From Anaerolineales bacterium (GTDB lineage Bacteria > Chloroflexota > Anaerolineae > Anaerolineales > Villigracilaceae), in contig JAGUZU010000059.1 of the NCBI GenBank assembly GCA_020060625.1, positions 1 through 56,576 of the forward strand: a stretch of DNA of 56,576 nucleotides, in the 5' to 3' direction. The stretch's first letter is position 1, and every line of letters begins with the position of its first letter. The notes under the pieces were generated by a model. The model was not told the DNA's origin. It was given only the letters and a program-made list of their open reading frames with translations, and did no database searches. Position numbers and translations under genes: made by a program. Shown here in pieces: positions 16,674-25,358 of the stretch.

Positions 16674-17879
16674 ATGACCACCACCGTTGAAGAAATCCTT
16701 GAACGTAAATCCCATGCAGTGATCCGCGATGCGCAAGTTGCGCCGACGCATGACATTCGCGAAGCCTTGTTTGAGTTGGAAGCCAAGGGCGAGATCATCG
16801 TCCAGCGTGTGCCTGAGAATCACGTGGAAGTGACCACCAAGTACGGACGCACTAAGAAGATTCCCATTGACCATACCTGGCATCACAAATCTTGCGGTCA
16901 ATGCGGACACATCCCTGGGTATACCTCGTCCATTTTCTGGCTTCACCGCCAATTCAATTTGGATTATCTCGACCCTACCGACCAGACCTCCTGCACAGGC
17001 TGGAACTACTACGCCTCAGCGACATCGAACGCCGCCGCGCAAGCCGCAGTGATGAGTCGCAACTTCGCCGCCGCCCATGAGACGGGCTATTTTCCGATGA
17101 TCCACTGCGGAACATCCTATGGACATTACAAGGAAATCCGCGAGCAACTTGTCCATCACAAGGAACTGCGCGATGAAGTCCGCCGTATCTTGGACAAGAT
17201 GGGCAAACCGCTGGTCATCCCCGAAGAACTTGTCCACTATAGCGAGTGGGTGCATGTGATGCGCGGCAAGTTTGCAGAGAAACAAACCGTGGACATGAGC
17301 ATGATCACCGCCACCGTCCACCCCGCCTGCCACTATTACAAGATCGTCGCGGAAGATGCAATCTATGATCCTGAAATCTACGGCGGGCAGCGCACTGCGA
17401 CAGTCACCGCCACGCTCGAAGCGCTCGGCATTGACGTTGCCGATTACTCGACCTGGTTCGATTGCTGCGGCTTTGGCTTCCGTCATGTGTTGGTTCAGCG
17501 CGATTTCACCCGTTCGTTCTCCGTTCTGCGCAAGATCGAGACGATGAAGAATGAAGTCAACCCAGACCTGACCGTGACGCACGATACAGGTTGTGTGACC
17601 ACGCTGGATAAGAGTCAATTCGCCGCGAAGGCGCATGACCGCAAAGTGGGAATTCCCGTTTTATCTGATGCGCAGGTTGCCGCGTTGGCGATGGGAGCGC
17701 ATCCATTCCGCGTGGTGCAGTTCCACTGGCATTCCACCGATTGGCGTCCGTTCCTGGATAAACTCGGAATCAACTGGCAGAAATATTGGGACGAATTCCA
17801 GGGCGATCTCGACGCGATCCGCGCGGGCACGAAATCTGGCATTACGTGGGAAGACGCGGATAAGCCTGTAGTTTATTAA
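16674..17879 (+). CDS. shdrB1: sHdrB1-like CCG-domain subunit
   Basis: A 401-residue HdrB-like protein. HdrB subunits carry two Cys-rich CCG domains that bind noncubane iron-sulfur clusters at the disulfide site. The second domain is intact: HPACHYYK, then FDCCGFGFRH, then HDTGCVTTLD. The first is altered: it has SCGQCGH near residue 73 and SCTGW where CCG is usual. One altered CCG domain is in line with sHdrB1 proteins differing from methanogenic HdrB. It would form the core with the C1 and A subunits encoded on either side. Confidence 0.83.
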   Translation: MTTTVEEILERKSHAVIRDAQVAPTHDIREALFELEAKGEIIVQRVPENHVEVTTKYGRTKKIPIDHTWHHKSCGQCGHIPGYTSSIFWLHRQFNLDYLDPTDQTSCTGWNYYASATSNAAAQAAVMSRNFAAAHETGYFPMIHCGTSYGHYKEIREQLVHHKELRDEVRRILDKMGKPLVIPEELVHYSEWVHVMRGKFAEKQTVDMSMITATVHPACHYYKIVAEDAIYDPEIYGGQRTATVTATLEALGIDVADYSTWFDCCGFGFRHVLVQRDFTRSFSVLRKIETMKNEVNPDLTVTHDTGCVTTLDKSQFAAKAHDRKVGIPVLSDAQVAALAMGAHPFRVVQFHWHSTDWRPFLDKLGINWQKYWDEFQGDLDAIRAGTKSGITWEDADKPVVY

Positions 17880-17887
17880 GTCAAAAA

Positions 17888-17951
17888 ATGAAGGTTTCAG
17901 GTTTAAAGTTGAAGGTCAATCAACATTTAACCTGAAACCTGATACCTGACA
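17888..17951. repeat. Palindromic repeat, family A
   Basis: GAAGGTTTCAGGTTTAAAGT on the left faces TTTAACCTGAAACCTGATAC on the right, filling the shdrB1-shdrA gap. Confidence 0.8.
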
Positions 17952-17965
17952 CGGGAGAATCACAA

Positions 17966-19021
17966 ATGACATCTGGAAAAATTTTGGTAATCGGCGGCGG
18001 ACCTGCGGGGTTGGAAGCGGCTCGCTCTGCGGCGGAACTCGGCGGGGAAGTCATTCTCATCGAAAAGCGTGAACGCCTCGGCGGCACGCCCGACCGTGAG
18101 GGGTACGCCAAACTCACCCATCACTGGCGCGACGCGTCGGAAGCAATGGGCGAACTCGCGGCGGCTGTTACAAGCAACGCCAATGTGCAAGTGAAGTATC
18201 AAGCCGAAGTGAAGGGAATGTCTGGGAGTGCTGGCAACTTTGAAGTCCAGATCGAAGCGGGCGGCGTAGCCGAGTCCCTCAACGTGGGCGCGGTCATCAT
18301 CGCCACGGGCTTCCAGCATTTTGACCCAGGTCGCGCCACGCAATACTACAACTACTACTCGTTCCCTGATGTCATCACATTGACCGATCTTGAGAAGATG
18401 TTGAAGGAACACAACGTCGTGCGCCCGTCGAACGGACAAGCGCCGAAGAAAATTGCGTTCATTCAATGTGTCGGTTCGCGCGACAGACAAATTGGAAATG
18501 AATATTGTTCGAAGGTTTGCTGCGGCATTGCCAGTAAGCAAGCGATTGAATTGCGCGAGCAACTGCCCGACAGCAAAGTGATGATCTTCTACATCGACAT
18601 GCGCATGTATGGCTATTGGGAAAATGAAATCTACTGGCCCGCGCAGGAAAAATATAAAGTCAATTATGTGAAGGGTGTCATCAGTGAAGTGCTCAAGAAG
18701 GGTGACCAACTTTTGATCCGCGGTGAAGACACAACGATGTCTCGCCCGATGGAAGTGACAATGGATATGGTCGTGCTCTCGGTCGGCATGGAGCCGAGCG
18801 CAGGCACACGCGCCATCGCGCAACTGATGGGCGTTCAACAAAACAAATATGGCTTCATCGAAGCGGGCGGCGCGGGCGGTCTCGATACCGTTGCAACTTC
18901 TGTGCCTGGTATTTTTGTCGCAGGTGCGGCAGCGGGTCCTGCGGATCTCGATGATTCGATTTCGCGTGCTGGTCTCGCTGCCGCGCGTGCTGTTGCGATG
19001 ACTCGCAAGGTCATGGCGTAA
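17966..19021 (+). CDS. shdrA: sHdrA-like FAD subunit
   Basis: A 351-residue flavoprotein, the electron-branching FAD subunit of the sHdr core. The Rossmann motif LVIGGGPAGLEAARSA is at the very N terminus, as in the short sHdrA type (methanogenic HdrA has an N-terminal extension and extra ferredoxin domains). Other family motifs are IATGFQHFD, FIQCVGSRD, YCSKVCCGIASKQAIEL and the C-terminal GIFVAGAAAGPADLDDSI. The paired Cys in SKVCC are the expected cluster ligands. GGAGAATC precedes the ATG. Cytoplasmic. Confidence 0.9.
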   Translation: MTSGKILVIGGGPAGLEAARSAAELGGEVILIEKRERLGGTPDREGYAKLTHHWRDASEAMGELAAAVTSNANVQVKYQAEVKGMSGSAGNFEVQIEAGGVAESLNVGAVIIATGFQHFDPGRATQYYNYYSFPDVITLTDLEKMLKEHNVVRPSNGQAPKKIAFIQCVGSRDRQIGNEYCSKVCCGIASKQAIELREQLPDSKVMIFYIDMRMYGYWENEIYWPAQEKYKVNYVKGVISEVLKKGDQLLIRGEDTTMSRPMEVTMDMVVLSVGMEPSAGTRAIAQLMGVQQNKYGFIEAGGAGGLDTVATSVPGIFVAGAAAGPADLDDSISRAGLAAARAVAMTRKVMA

Positions 19022-19044
19022 GTCGGATTGCCAATCCGACCTAC
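19020..19044. repeat. Palindromic repeat, family G
   Basis: AGTCGGATTG-CCAATCCGACCTAC, nearly identical to the 27-bp copy inside the oxidoreductase gene at 25106-25132. Its first bases overlap the shdrA stop codon. Confidence 0.8.
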
Positions 19045-19052
19045 GAAAGACT

Positions 19053-19829
19053 ATGCTCCCTCAGCGACAGAGTCACATCATCAAGCAAAAGACGGGACCC
19101 GACGACCCCGAACTGCAAACCAATTTGCAGGAAGCGTTGGGACAAGTCGCGCCTGAGGATGTGATCGCGATAGCAGACGAATTGGCGGAACGACACGCCC
19201 GCCTCTTTCTTGGACTTCAAACTGATTCTGCTTCGTTGGCTTCATCCTTCGCTGACATCGCTTCCGCTGTCGCGCACACCAAAGCGAACGCGCGAACAAT
19301 TACTAATTACTTTTCGCAAGGTGACTTCTCTCTCTTCAACCAATTACTTAACGGCGAAGCGCCCGCCTCTGTGCGAGTGGCAACCTTTGTTGAAAAGTTG
19401 AACGCGCTCGATACGCGCCTCGCTCTCGAACTCGCTACTGGACTTTTACACAACACCTTCCCCTCCCAACACTGGCTGTGGACTCGCTGGCTGTGGGATC
19501 CGACCGTCGGCACAGGCATTCTGCCTTTGCTGGTGGGCAGCACGCACAACCTCAACGCCGAAAATCTCGCGGACGGATATGCCCGAGTCGGCGCGGTAAC
19601 AGCGATGAGCGTCAAGTTTGGCGAAGGAACTGGTTTGTTTGTTGACGAGTTAATGAGTAACGAGAAACGAGTGCCGTTTGCAAATAGTGCATTTCTGGCG
19701 TGTGCTTACAGTGTGTATCTGTACGGCACGACGAGTTGGCGATTGAGTAGAGAGTTCAACGGTCTATTGCCCACCCTGCCGAATATGGCGAGACGGTTAC
19801 TTGGATTGAAGAAATCACCCTCACCCTAA
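19053..19829 (+). CDS. Conserved sHdr-locus hypothetical protein
   Basis: A 258-residue protein without recognised catalytic or metal-binding motifs. It is mostly helical, with segments such as VIAIADELAERHARLF and NALDTRLALELATGLL, and has no clear membrane helix. Its place between shdrA and the B3-type gene is the hyp position of C1-B1-A-hyp clusters, so it is probably the same component, perhaps an assembly or structural subunit; that rests on position. The last residues (KSPSP) and the stop codon lie inside a CCTCACCCTAACCC palindromic repeat, so the native C terminus has probably been replaced. Confidence 0.7.
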   Translation: MLPQRQSHIIKQKTGPDDPELQTNLQEALGQVAPEDVIAIADELAERHARLFLGLQTDSASLASSFADIASAVAHTKANARTITNYFSQGDFSLFNQLLNGEAPASVRVATFVEKLNALDTRLALELATGLLHNTFPSQHWLWTRWLWDPTVGTGILPLLVGSTHNLNAENLADGYARVGAVTAMSVKFGEGTGLFVDELMSNEKRVPFANSAFLACAYSVYLYGTTSWRLSREFNGLLPTLPNMARRLLGLKKSPSP

Positions 19830-19886
19830 CCCTCTCCCAAAGGGAGAGGGGACTCCCTTCCCCTTCGGGGGAAGGGTCGGGGATGA
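19816..19886. repeat. Palindromic repeat, family D (CCCTCTCCCAAAGGGAGAGGG)
   Basis: Contains CCCTCTCCC-AAA-GGGAGAGGG and CCCTTCCCC-TTC-GGGGGAAGGG hairpins; it overlaps the last codons of the upstream gene. Confidence 0.85.
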
Positions 19887-19937
19887 GGGCGCGTTACGGC
19901 ACGAAGCAATTTTGAATACAACAGGAGACCATCCTTC

Positions 19938-21218
19938 ATGGCACAGAAATACGAAAAAGCAATTGCAATCGAAAAAGACAACATCGTTGTAGATGGGATT
20001 GATGTTTCTGGTCACTGGAACCGCATGTTCGAACAACGGGTGATTACCGAGTACACGCCCGAACTGATCGAAAAGATCGCGGACATCCCCAACGCGGAAT
20101 CATTTGCGAATTGTTATCAGTGCGCCAAGTGCGTCGCCGTCTGCCCCGTGGATGTGGTCGGGAATTACGGTCCGCGCAAGTTGTATCGCTATGCCCAAAC
20201 AGGCATGGATTTGACCGAAGCGCCCGAGTTGTGGCTTTGTACCACCTGCGCCAACTGTCTACGGGTGTGTCCCAAAGAAGTGAACATGGTCAAGATCATG
20301 CCCGCCGCACGCGAACAGGCGATCTTGGATGGCAAGTTCGTGCCGAATGAATTACAGCAAGCATTCGAGAATACCGCCAAGAGCGGCAACCCGCTCGGTC
20401 AGCCTCAGCGCAAACGTGACGCGTGGATCCAGTCCGCGGGCGTGCCTGTGCCGATCATCAAAGATCTCGGTCGCAAAGTGAACGTGCTTTGGTATGTCGG
20501 CTCGTATCCTTCGTATCATCCACGCGGCATTGACGCGGCGGCTGCGGCGGCGCGGATCTTCAACGCGCTCGGCATTGACTTTGCCATTCTCGGCAAGGAA
20601 GAAAAAGACGACGCCGACTCCCAGCGCCTGGCTGGTGAGAAGGGTCTGTTCGAGATGATGACCGAGCAAAACATCGAGACCTTCAATAAATATGAATGGG
20701 ACGAGATGGTTGTCACAGGTCCGCATGAGTTGAACGCGTTCAAGAACGTGTACCCAAAGTATGGCTTTGAACGTCCCGTTGTTCACTACAGCACCTTCCT
20801 TGCACGTTATCTTGACCAACTCAAGCCGTTGCTCCAGCACTCTGTAGAAAAGAAGATCACCTATCACGATCCGTGCTATCTCGGGCGTCACAACGGCGAA
20901 TATGAAGCCCCACGCAAACTACTCGAAGCCATCCCTGGCGTGGAGTTGGTGGAAATGCAGCGCAACCGCGAGAACGGTTACTGCTGCGGCGGCGGTGGCG
21001 GCGGCATGTGGATGGACTCATTCACCGCCAAGCACACCACCATGCGCCTCTCCGAAAAACGCGCGATGGAAGCCGCGTCCACGGGCGCAAACGTGCTGGC
21101 AGTCGCTTGTCCCTTCGAAGTCTCGCGCTTCACAGACGCGGTCAAGTCCACGGGCAATGAGCATGTGGATGTGTTGGATATTTTGGAATTGTTGGATAAG
21201 TCTATGCGTGGTGAGTAA
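19938..21218 (+). CDS. shdrB3: sHdrB3/HdrD-like iron-sulfur CCG protein
   Basis: A 426-residue fusion of an HdrC-like ferredoxin part and an HdrB-like part, as in HdrD/GlpC proteins. Cluster motifs are CYQCAKCVAVCP (from residue 59) and CTTCANCLRVCP (from residue 101). A C-terminal CCG domain has YHDPCYLGRHNGEYEAPRKL, then NGYCCGGGGGGMW, then VACPFE; the first CCG-like half lacks an obvious Cys set. In sHdr loci a protein of this type accompanied by etfAB, instead of C2-B2, marks the second cluster type. It probably passes electrons from the sHdr core to EtfAB. Confidence 0.85.
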   Translation: MAQKYEKAIAIEKDNIVVDGIDVSGHWNRMFEQRVITEYTPELIEKIADIPNAESFANCYQCAKCVAVCPVDVVGNYGPRKLYRYAQTGMDLTEAPELWLCTTCANCLRVCPKEVNMVKIMPAAREQAILDGKFVPNELQQAFENTAKSGNPLGQPQRKRDAWIQSAGVPVPIIKDLGRKVNVLWYVGSYPSYHPRGIDAAAAAARIFNALGIDFAILGKEEKDDADSQRLAGEKGLFEMMTEQNIETFNKYEWDEMVVTGPHELNAFKNVYPKYGFERPVVHYSTFLARYLDQLKPLLQHSVEKKITYHDPCYLGRHNGEYEAPRKLLEAIPGVELVEMQRNRENGYCCGGGGGGMWMDSFTAKHTTMRLSEKRAMEAASTGANVLAVACPFEVSRFTDAVKSTGNEHVDVLDILELLDKSMRGE

Positions 21219-21227
21219 TTATTGGGT

Positions 21228-21300
21228 TGAAAGTTACAGGTTGAAGGTTGAAAGATGTAACCTGTAACCTTCAACTTGCAACCTGAAACTGATACACAGG
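21228..21300. repeat. Palindromic repeat, family A
   Basis: GTTGAAAGTTACAGGTTGAA pairs with the downstream AACCTGTAACCTTCAACTTG; it lies between shdrB3 and etfB. Confidence 0.8.
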
Positions 21301-21308
21301 AGAACTGA

Positions 21309-22064
21309 ATGAATATCGTAGTAGCCATCAAACATATCCCCAGTATTGCCGATGACCTGCCCGTCAGCGGCAATACTGTGGACTTTGACTCGGTGGATTT
21401 CGTGCTGAACGAATTCGACGAGCAGTCCATCGAGCAGGCTGTGCTGGTGAAGGAAGCCGTCGGTGGGACGGTGACCGTGGTCGGGGTGGACATGATCGGG
21501 GAGTTGGACGCGGTGCTTCATCTGGCGCTTGCCAAGGGCGCGGATAAAGCCGTCAAGATCACGGGTGATGATCCCGCCGCAGATTCGCACACTCAAGCCA
21601 AATGGCTGTCGGAAGCGATCAAAGGTATGTCAGCGGATATTATCTTCGCGGGTGTGCAGGCTTCAAATGACCTCGACGGTCAGATCGGACCGATGCTTGC
21701 AGCGTATCTCGATATGCCGTACATCGGCGGAGTCAGTTCGGTGGAAGTGGCGGGCGACTCAGCCACGGTCAACAAGGAATTTGCGGGCGGGGTCGGCGCA
21801 AAATACGAAGTGTCGCTGCCGATGGTGGTTGGCGTACAGGCATCCGTCAAGCCGCCGCGCTATGCACCTGTGAGCAAAGTCCGCCAGGTGGCGCAAACCG
21901 CGACGATTGAAAAGGTGGCTCCATCTGGCGAAGTAAGTTCAGGATTGACAATGAAGAAGATGGCTCCGCCCGTGGTGACGGGTCATGCCGAGATGATCGA
22001 AGGTTCGTCGAAGGAAGTGGCGGCGAAGATCGTGGAGTTGTTGAAGAGCAAGGGGTTAGCTTGA
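21309..22064 (+). CDS. etfB: Electron transfer flavoprotein subunit beta
   Basis: A 251-residue EtfB. The N terminus MNIVVAIKHIPS and the block LNEFDEQSIEQAVLVKEA are characteristic, and the AMP/FAD-site region reads FAGVQASNDLDGQIGPMLA. With EtfA it would shuttle electrons from the sHdrB3 protein to the membrane oxidoreductase encoded two genes downstream. A nearby acyl-CoA dehydrogenase gene (9638-11086) is another possible donor, but operon position favours the sulfur system. Confidence 0.93.
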   Translation: MNIVVAIKHIPSIADDLPVSGNTVDFDSVDFVLNEFDEQSIEQAVLVKEAVGGTVTVVGVDMIGELDAVLHLALAKGADKAVKITGDDPAADSHTQAKWLSEAIKGMSADIIFAGVQASNDLDGQIGPMLAAYLDMPYIGGVSSVEVAGDSATVNKEFAGGVGAKYEVSLPMVVGVQASVKPPRYAPVSKVRQVAQTATIEKVAPSGEVSSGLTMKKMAPPVVTGHAEMIEGSSKEVAAKIVELLKSKGLA

Positions 22065-22152
22065 TGTCGTTGCGAGGAGGGCGCTCTTCCCGACGAAGCA
22101 ACCTCCTGATTAACGGGAGATTGCTTCGCCAAAGAGCGGCTCGCAATGACAT
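22064..22152. repeat. Palindromic repeat, family B
   Basis: ATGTCGTTGCGAGGAGGGCG at the left faces GCGGCTCGCAATGACAT at the right; the copy fills the etfB-etfA gap and its first base is the last base of the etfB stop. Confidence 0.85.
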
Positions 22153-22168
22153 ATAACAAGGAGAAAAC

Positions 22169-23107
22169 ATGAGCAATGACATTCTCGTAATCACCGAACA
22201 CATGGATGGCAAGTTCTCTGATGTGTCGTTTGAAATGGTAGGAAAAGCCAAGGAGTTGGCAAATGCCTGGGGTGGGCAATCAATTGCCGTCGTAGTCGGA
22301 GGCGGGGTTTCATCCAATGTCTTCGCGTCTGATTCGACGATCCATGTGGATGATGCGGCGCTGTCGAACTTCAATCCCGAAGCGTATGGCAAAGTGATCG
22401 AAGCGTTGGTCAAAGAAAAATCGCCGAAGGTTGTGATGTTCGGCTGGACGGCGACGGGCATGGATCTGGCGGCGTGGCTTTCGGCGAAACTTGGTGTGCC
22501 GTGCGCGGCGTATGTGAAAAATATCGGCGCGGATATGACGATGAGTTGCCAGGCGTATGGCGGCAAGATGAGCGCGGATGTTTCGCCCGAAGGCGACATG
22601 GCAATTGCGGCGTGTCTCGCGGGGTCGTTCCCCGTGGAGGCGGGTCAAGGCTCGACGGCTGCGACAACAATGGCTTCACCTGTTGACCTGGGTTCATTAA
22701 AAGTGAAATTTGTCGAAGCCATCAAGCCCGCTGGCGGTGATGTAGACATTACTTCGCAGGTCAAACTCGTTTCAATTGGGCGCGGTATCGGCGGCAAGGA
22801 AAATGTGGAACTCGCCGAAGAACTCGCGGGAAAGATCGGCGCGACGGTATCCTGCTCCCGCCCCGTGGTAGACGCGGGTTGGCTGCCGCGCACGCGTCAG
22901 GTGGGCAAGTCGGGGTTGAAGGTCAAGCCGAAGTTGTATCTCATGCTCGGTATCTCTGGCGCGCCTGAACATCTCGAAGGCATGAAGAGCGCGGAGTTGA
23001 TTATCGCAGTCAACACCGACAAGAAGGCGCCGATTTTCAACGTGGCGCATTATGGCGCGACTGCGGATCTGTTCGAAGTGGCTGAGGCGATGTTGGAGTT
23101 GCTATAA
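22169..23107 (+). CDS. etfA: Electron transfer flavoprotein subunit alpha
   Basis: A 312-residue EtfA. The C-terminal FAD domain is complete: GRGIGGKENVELAEELA, then SRPVVDAGWLPRTRQVGKSG, then LYLMLGISGAPEHLEGMKSA and APIFNVAHYGATADLFEV. A strong ribosome-binding site (AAGGAG) precedes the ATG. The canonical FAD motif suggests an ordinary ETF; whether it could bifurcate cannot be decided by eye. Confidence 0.93.
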   Translation: MSNDILVITEHMDGKFSDVSFEMVGKAKELANAWGGQSIAVVVGGGVSSNVFASDSTIHVDDAALSNFNPEAYGKVIEALVKEKSPKVVMFGWTATGMDLAAWLSAKLGVPCAAYVKNIGADMTMSCQAYGGKMSADVSPEGDMAIAACLAGSFPVEAGQGSTAATTMASPVDLGSLKVKFVEAIKPAGGDVDITSQVKLVSIGRGIGGKENVELAEELAGKIGATVSCSRPVVDAGWLPRTRQVGKSGLKVKPKLYLMLGISGAPEHLEGMKSAELIIAVNTDKKAPIFNVAHYGATADLFEVAEAMLELL

Positions 23108-23177
23108 ATCTTCGATACTCGATATTCGATATTTGGTTTTCGAATAACCAATATCGAATATCGAATATCGAATATCG
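23108..23177. repeat. Palindromic repeat, family E (CGATATTCGATATT)
   Basis: CGATATTCGATATTTGGTTT on the left faces AACCAATATCGAATATCG on the right, with a further TCGAATATCG unit; a long AT-rich hairpin in the etfA-oxidoreductase gap. Confidence 0.85.
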
Positions 23178-23200
23178 TTTTTCGTTTTCGGGAGGGTACG

Positions 23201-25309
23201 TTGCTCACACTGGTTGAAAAAATCATCTTCATCCTGCTGGCGATCACGGCGGCGGGGTTTACGTTTCACGGGTTCAAGGTCATCATCGACTCGATTCGCA
23301 AGGGGCGACCTGCGCCTGAGTTGAAGGATGTGCCTGGAAGTTTGGTCAAAGCCGCGATTGCGGTTCTGTTTCAGCAGACGATTTTCAAAGCGCGCAAAGT
23401 TCTCAGCGCCATTCACATGGGACTGTTCTTCGGTCTCATCACCTATGCCGTCGTCAACCTTGTGGATGTGCTGGAAGGACTTGTGCCTGGTTTTGAGTTG
23501 GTGTATGGCGGCAAACATTTGCCCAACGCGCCAACGGGACTCATCAATGCCTTCAATCTCATCGCCGATGTGATGAGCGGATTTTTGCTGATTGCCATCA
23601 TCGTATTCCTTGTGCGTCGCTTCATTCTCAAAGACAAGGCGCTGGAGTATCGCGATAATGTGCTGCTGAATCCGAAGGTCAAGGCAGGCGGGCAGGCAAG
23701 AGACTCGCTCACCGTGGGCGTGTTCGTCATCATGCATGTCGGTGCGCGCTTGATGAGTCAGGCATACCGTCTCGACGCTGGCGCTGACCCGTTCATGCCC
23801 ATCGCGAGTTTCCTCAACAGCATGTTCGGCGCGTCGGAAGTCGGCGTGCATGTCGCGTGGTGGATTAGCCTCGGCTGGGTCATGTTCATCATCCCCTACC
23901 TCTCGCGCAGCAAGCACACGCACTTCTTCATGTCGCCCATCAATCTTGGGCTTGCCAAGCAAAATCCGCGCGGACAACTTGACCCCGCGATTCCGCTCAA
24001 GGTCATTGAAGGTCAAAAGTTCGATCCTGGCGCGAAGCAGATTTACGACCTCGCCTGGACGCGCGTGATGGACGCCTACGCCTGCGTGCAATGCAATCGC
24101 TGTCAGGATGTCTGCCCCATGAATTTCGCCGAAGGCGCGCCGCTCTCCCCTTCGGCATTGGAAGTGAACAAGCGTTATCTTCTCAAGGAAGCGACCTTCG
24201 GCTCTCACGCCGACCGACTCCTGCTTCCGCTTACTGAGACAGTTATCTCCCCTGAAGCCGTTTGGTCTTGCACAACCTGTTACGCTTGCGTCCGCGTGTG
24301 TCCTGTCGGCAACGAACCGATGGCAGACATCGTGGACATCCGCCGCCGCATGTTGATCGACGGCTACGAAATTGACAGCGGCGTGCAGAACGCGCTCCAA
24401 TCTCTCGCTACCAACGGCAACTGGATGAGCAAAGGCAAACGTCTGCGCGGACGCTGGGCGAAGGAGATGGAATTCCCCGTCAAGAATGCAACCGAAGAAC
24501 CTGTGGAGTATTTATGGTTCGTCGGTGATACTGCGTCCTTCGATGAGCGCGTCATCCCGAACACCAAGATGGTTGCGCGGCTCTTCAACCAAGGCGGCTT
24601 GGACTTCGGCATTATGTACCAGAACGAATCCAACTCTGGTAACGACGTCCGCCGCGTGGGTGAAGAAGGTCTGTTCGAGCAACTCGTCGAGCAAAATATG
24701 GCGGCGTTTGGCAAAGCGCAATTCAAGCAGATCGTCACCACCGACCCGCACTCGTTCAACACGCTCAAGAACGAGTATCCGCAATTCGGCGGGAAATTTG
24801 AGGTCAAGCATTACACCGTGACTTTGCTCAAGTTAATTGAAGAAGGCAAACTCACGATCAAGAACAAGTTATCGAATTACAAAGTCACCTTCCATGATCC
24901 GTGTTATCTCGGACGCTACAACGGCGGATTCACCGCTCCGCGCAAGTTGCTTGAACTGCTCGGCGTGGAATTTGTCGAAATGCCGCGCAACTGCGAGAAC
25001 TCGTTCTGCTGCGGCGCAGGCGGCGGTCAGATCTGGATGGGCAAGGTTGCGCCTGGTGAACGTCCTGCCGAGAACCGAATCAAAGAAGCGTTGACCACGT
25101 TTGAAGTAGGTCGGATTGCCAATCCGACCTACCAGAAGACCCAGCTCTTCATCGTCACCTGTCCCAAAGACATGATCATGTACTCCGACGCGGTCAAGAC
25201 GACTGGCAACGAAGGCAAGATCGAAGTCCGCGACATCATTCAGTTGGTGGCGGAAGCCGTCGGTGTGGAAGAGCCCAAAGTGGCAGAAGCAGTTCCAAGT
25301 CCAGCATGA
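23201..25309 (+). CDS. Membrane-bound ETF:quinone oxidoreductase (EMO-like)
   Basis: A 702-residue fusion. Residues 1-255 hold about five to six membrane helices of NarI/HdrE type that would bind heme b and quinone. Two cluster motifs follow, CVQCNRCQDVCP (from 295) and CTTCYACVRVCP (from 357), then an HdrD-like CCG region (TFHDPCYLGRYNGG, SFCCGAGGG, VTCPKD). This is the plan of the membrane FeS oxidoreductases that pass ETF electrons to menaquinone. The start is TTG at 23201 behind GGAGGG; no ATG lies near. Residues 636-644 (VGRIANPTY) are encoded entirely by a palindromic repeat inserted in frame. Confidence 0.87.
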   Translation: MLTLVEKIIFILLAITAAGFTFHGFKVIIDSIRKGRPAPELKDVPGSLVKAAIAVLFQQTIFKARKVLSAIHMGLFFGLITYAVVNLVDVLEGLVPGFELVYGGKHLPNAPTGLINAFNLIADVMSGFLLIAIIVFLVRRFILKDKALEYRDNVLLNPKVKAGGQARDSLTVGVFVIMHVGARLMSQAYRLDAGADPFMPIASFLNSMFGASEVGVHVAWWISLGWVMFIIPYLSRSKHTHFFMSPINLGLAKQNPRGQLDPAIPLKVIEGQKFDPGAKQIYDLAWTRVMDAYACVQCNRCQDVCPMNFAEGAPLSPSALEVNKRYLLKEATFGSHADRLLLPLTETVISPEAVWSCTTCYACVRVCPVGNEPMADIVDIRRRMLIDGYEIDSGVQNALQSLATNGNWMSKGKRLRGRWAKEMEFPVKNATEEPVEYLWFVGDTASFDERVIPNTKMVARLFNQGGLDFGIMYQNESNSGNDVRRVGEEGLFEQLVEQNMAAFGKAQFKQIVTTDPHSFNTLKNEYPQFGGKFEVKHYTVTLLKLIEEGKLTIKNKLSNYKVTFHDPCYLGRYNGGFTAPRKLLELLGVEFVEMPRNCENSFCCGAGGGQIWMGKVAPGERPAENRIKEALTTFEVGRIANPTYQKTQLFIVTCPKDMIMYSDAVKTTGNEGKIEVRDIIQLVAEAVGVEEPKVAEAVPSPA
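25106..25132. repeat. Family G palindrome inside a coding sequence
   Basis: A 27-bp copy, GTAGGTCGGATTG-C-CAATCCGACCTAC, in phase within the EMO-like gene; it encodes nine residues just before the conserved VTCPKD motif. Confidence 0.88.
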
Positions 25310-25310
25310 G

Positions 25311-25356
25311 GCGATATTCGATACTCGAACATCGAATACTCGAATAACAAATATCG
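25311..25356. repeat. Palindromic repeat, family E
   Basis: GCGATATTCGATACTCGAAC followed by CGAATAACAAATATCG; the second copy of this AT-rich family, between the oxidoreductase and zinc-finger genes. Confidence 0.75.
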
Positions 25357-25358
25357 TC

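Noticed and set aside
15853-21218. Methanogen-type HdrABC for energy-conserving CoM-S-S-CoB reduction
   Set aside because: HdrA is the short form without the extra ferredoxin domains, no MvhD/FlpD is present, and TusA, DsrE and LbpA are linked.
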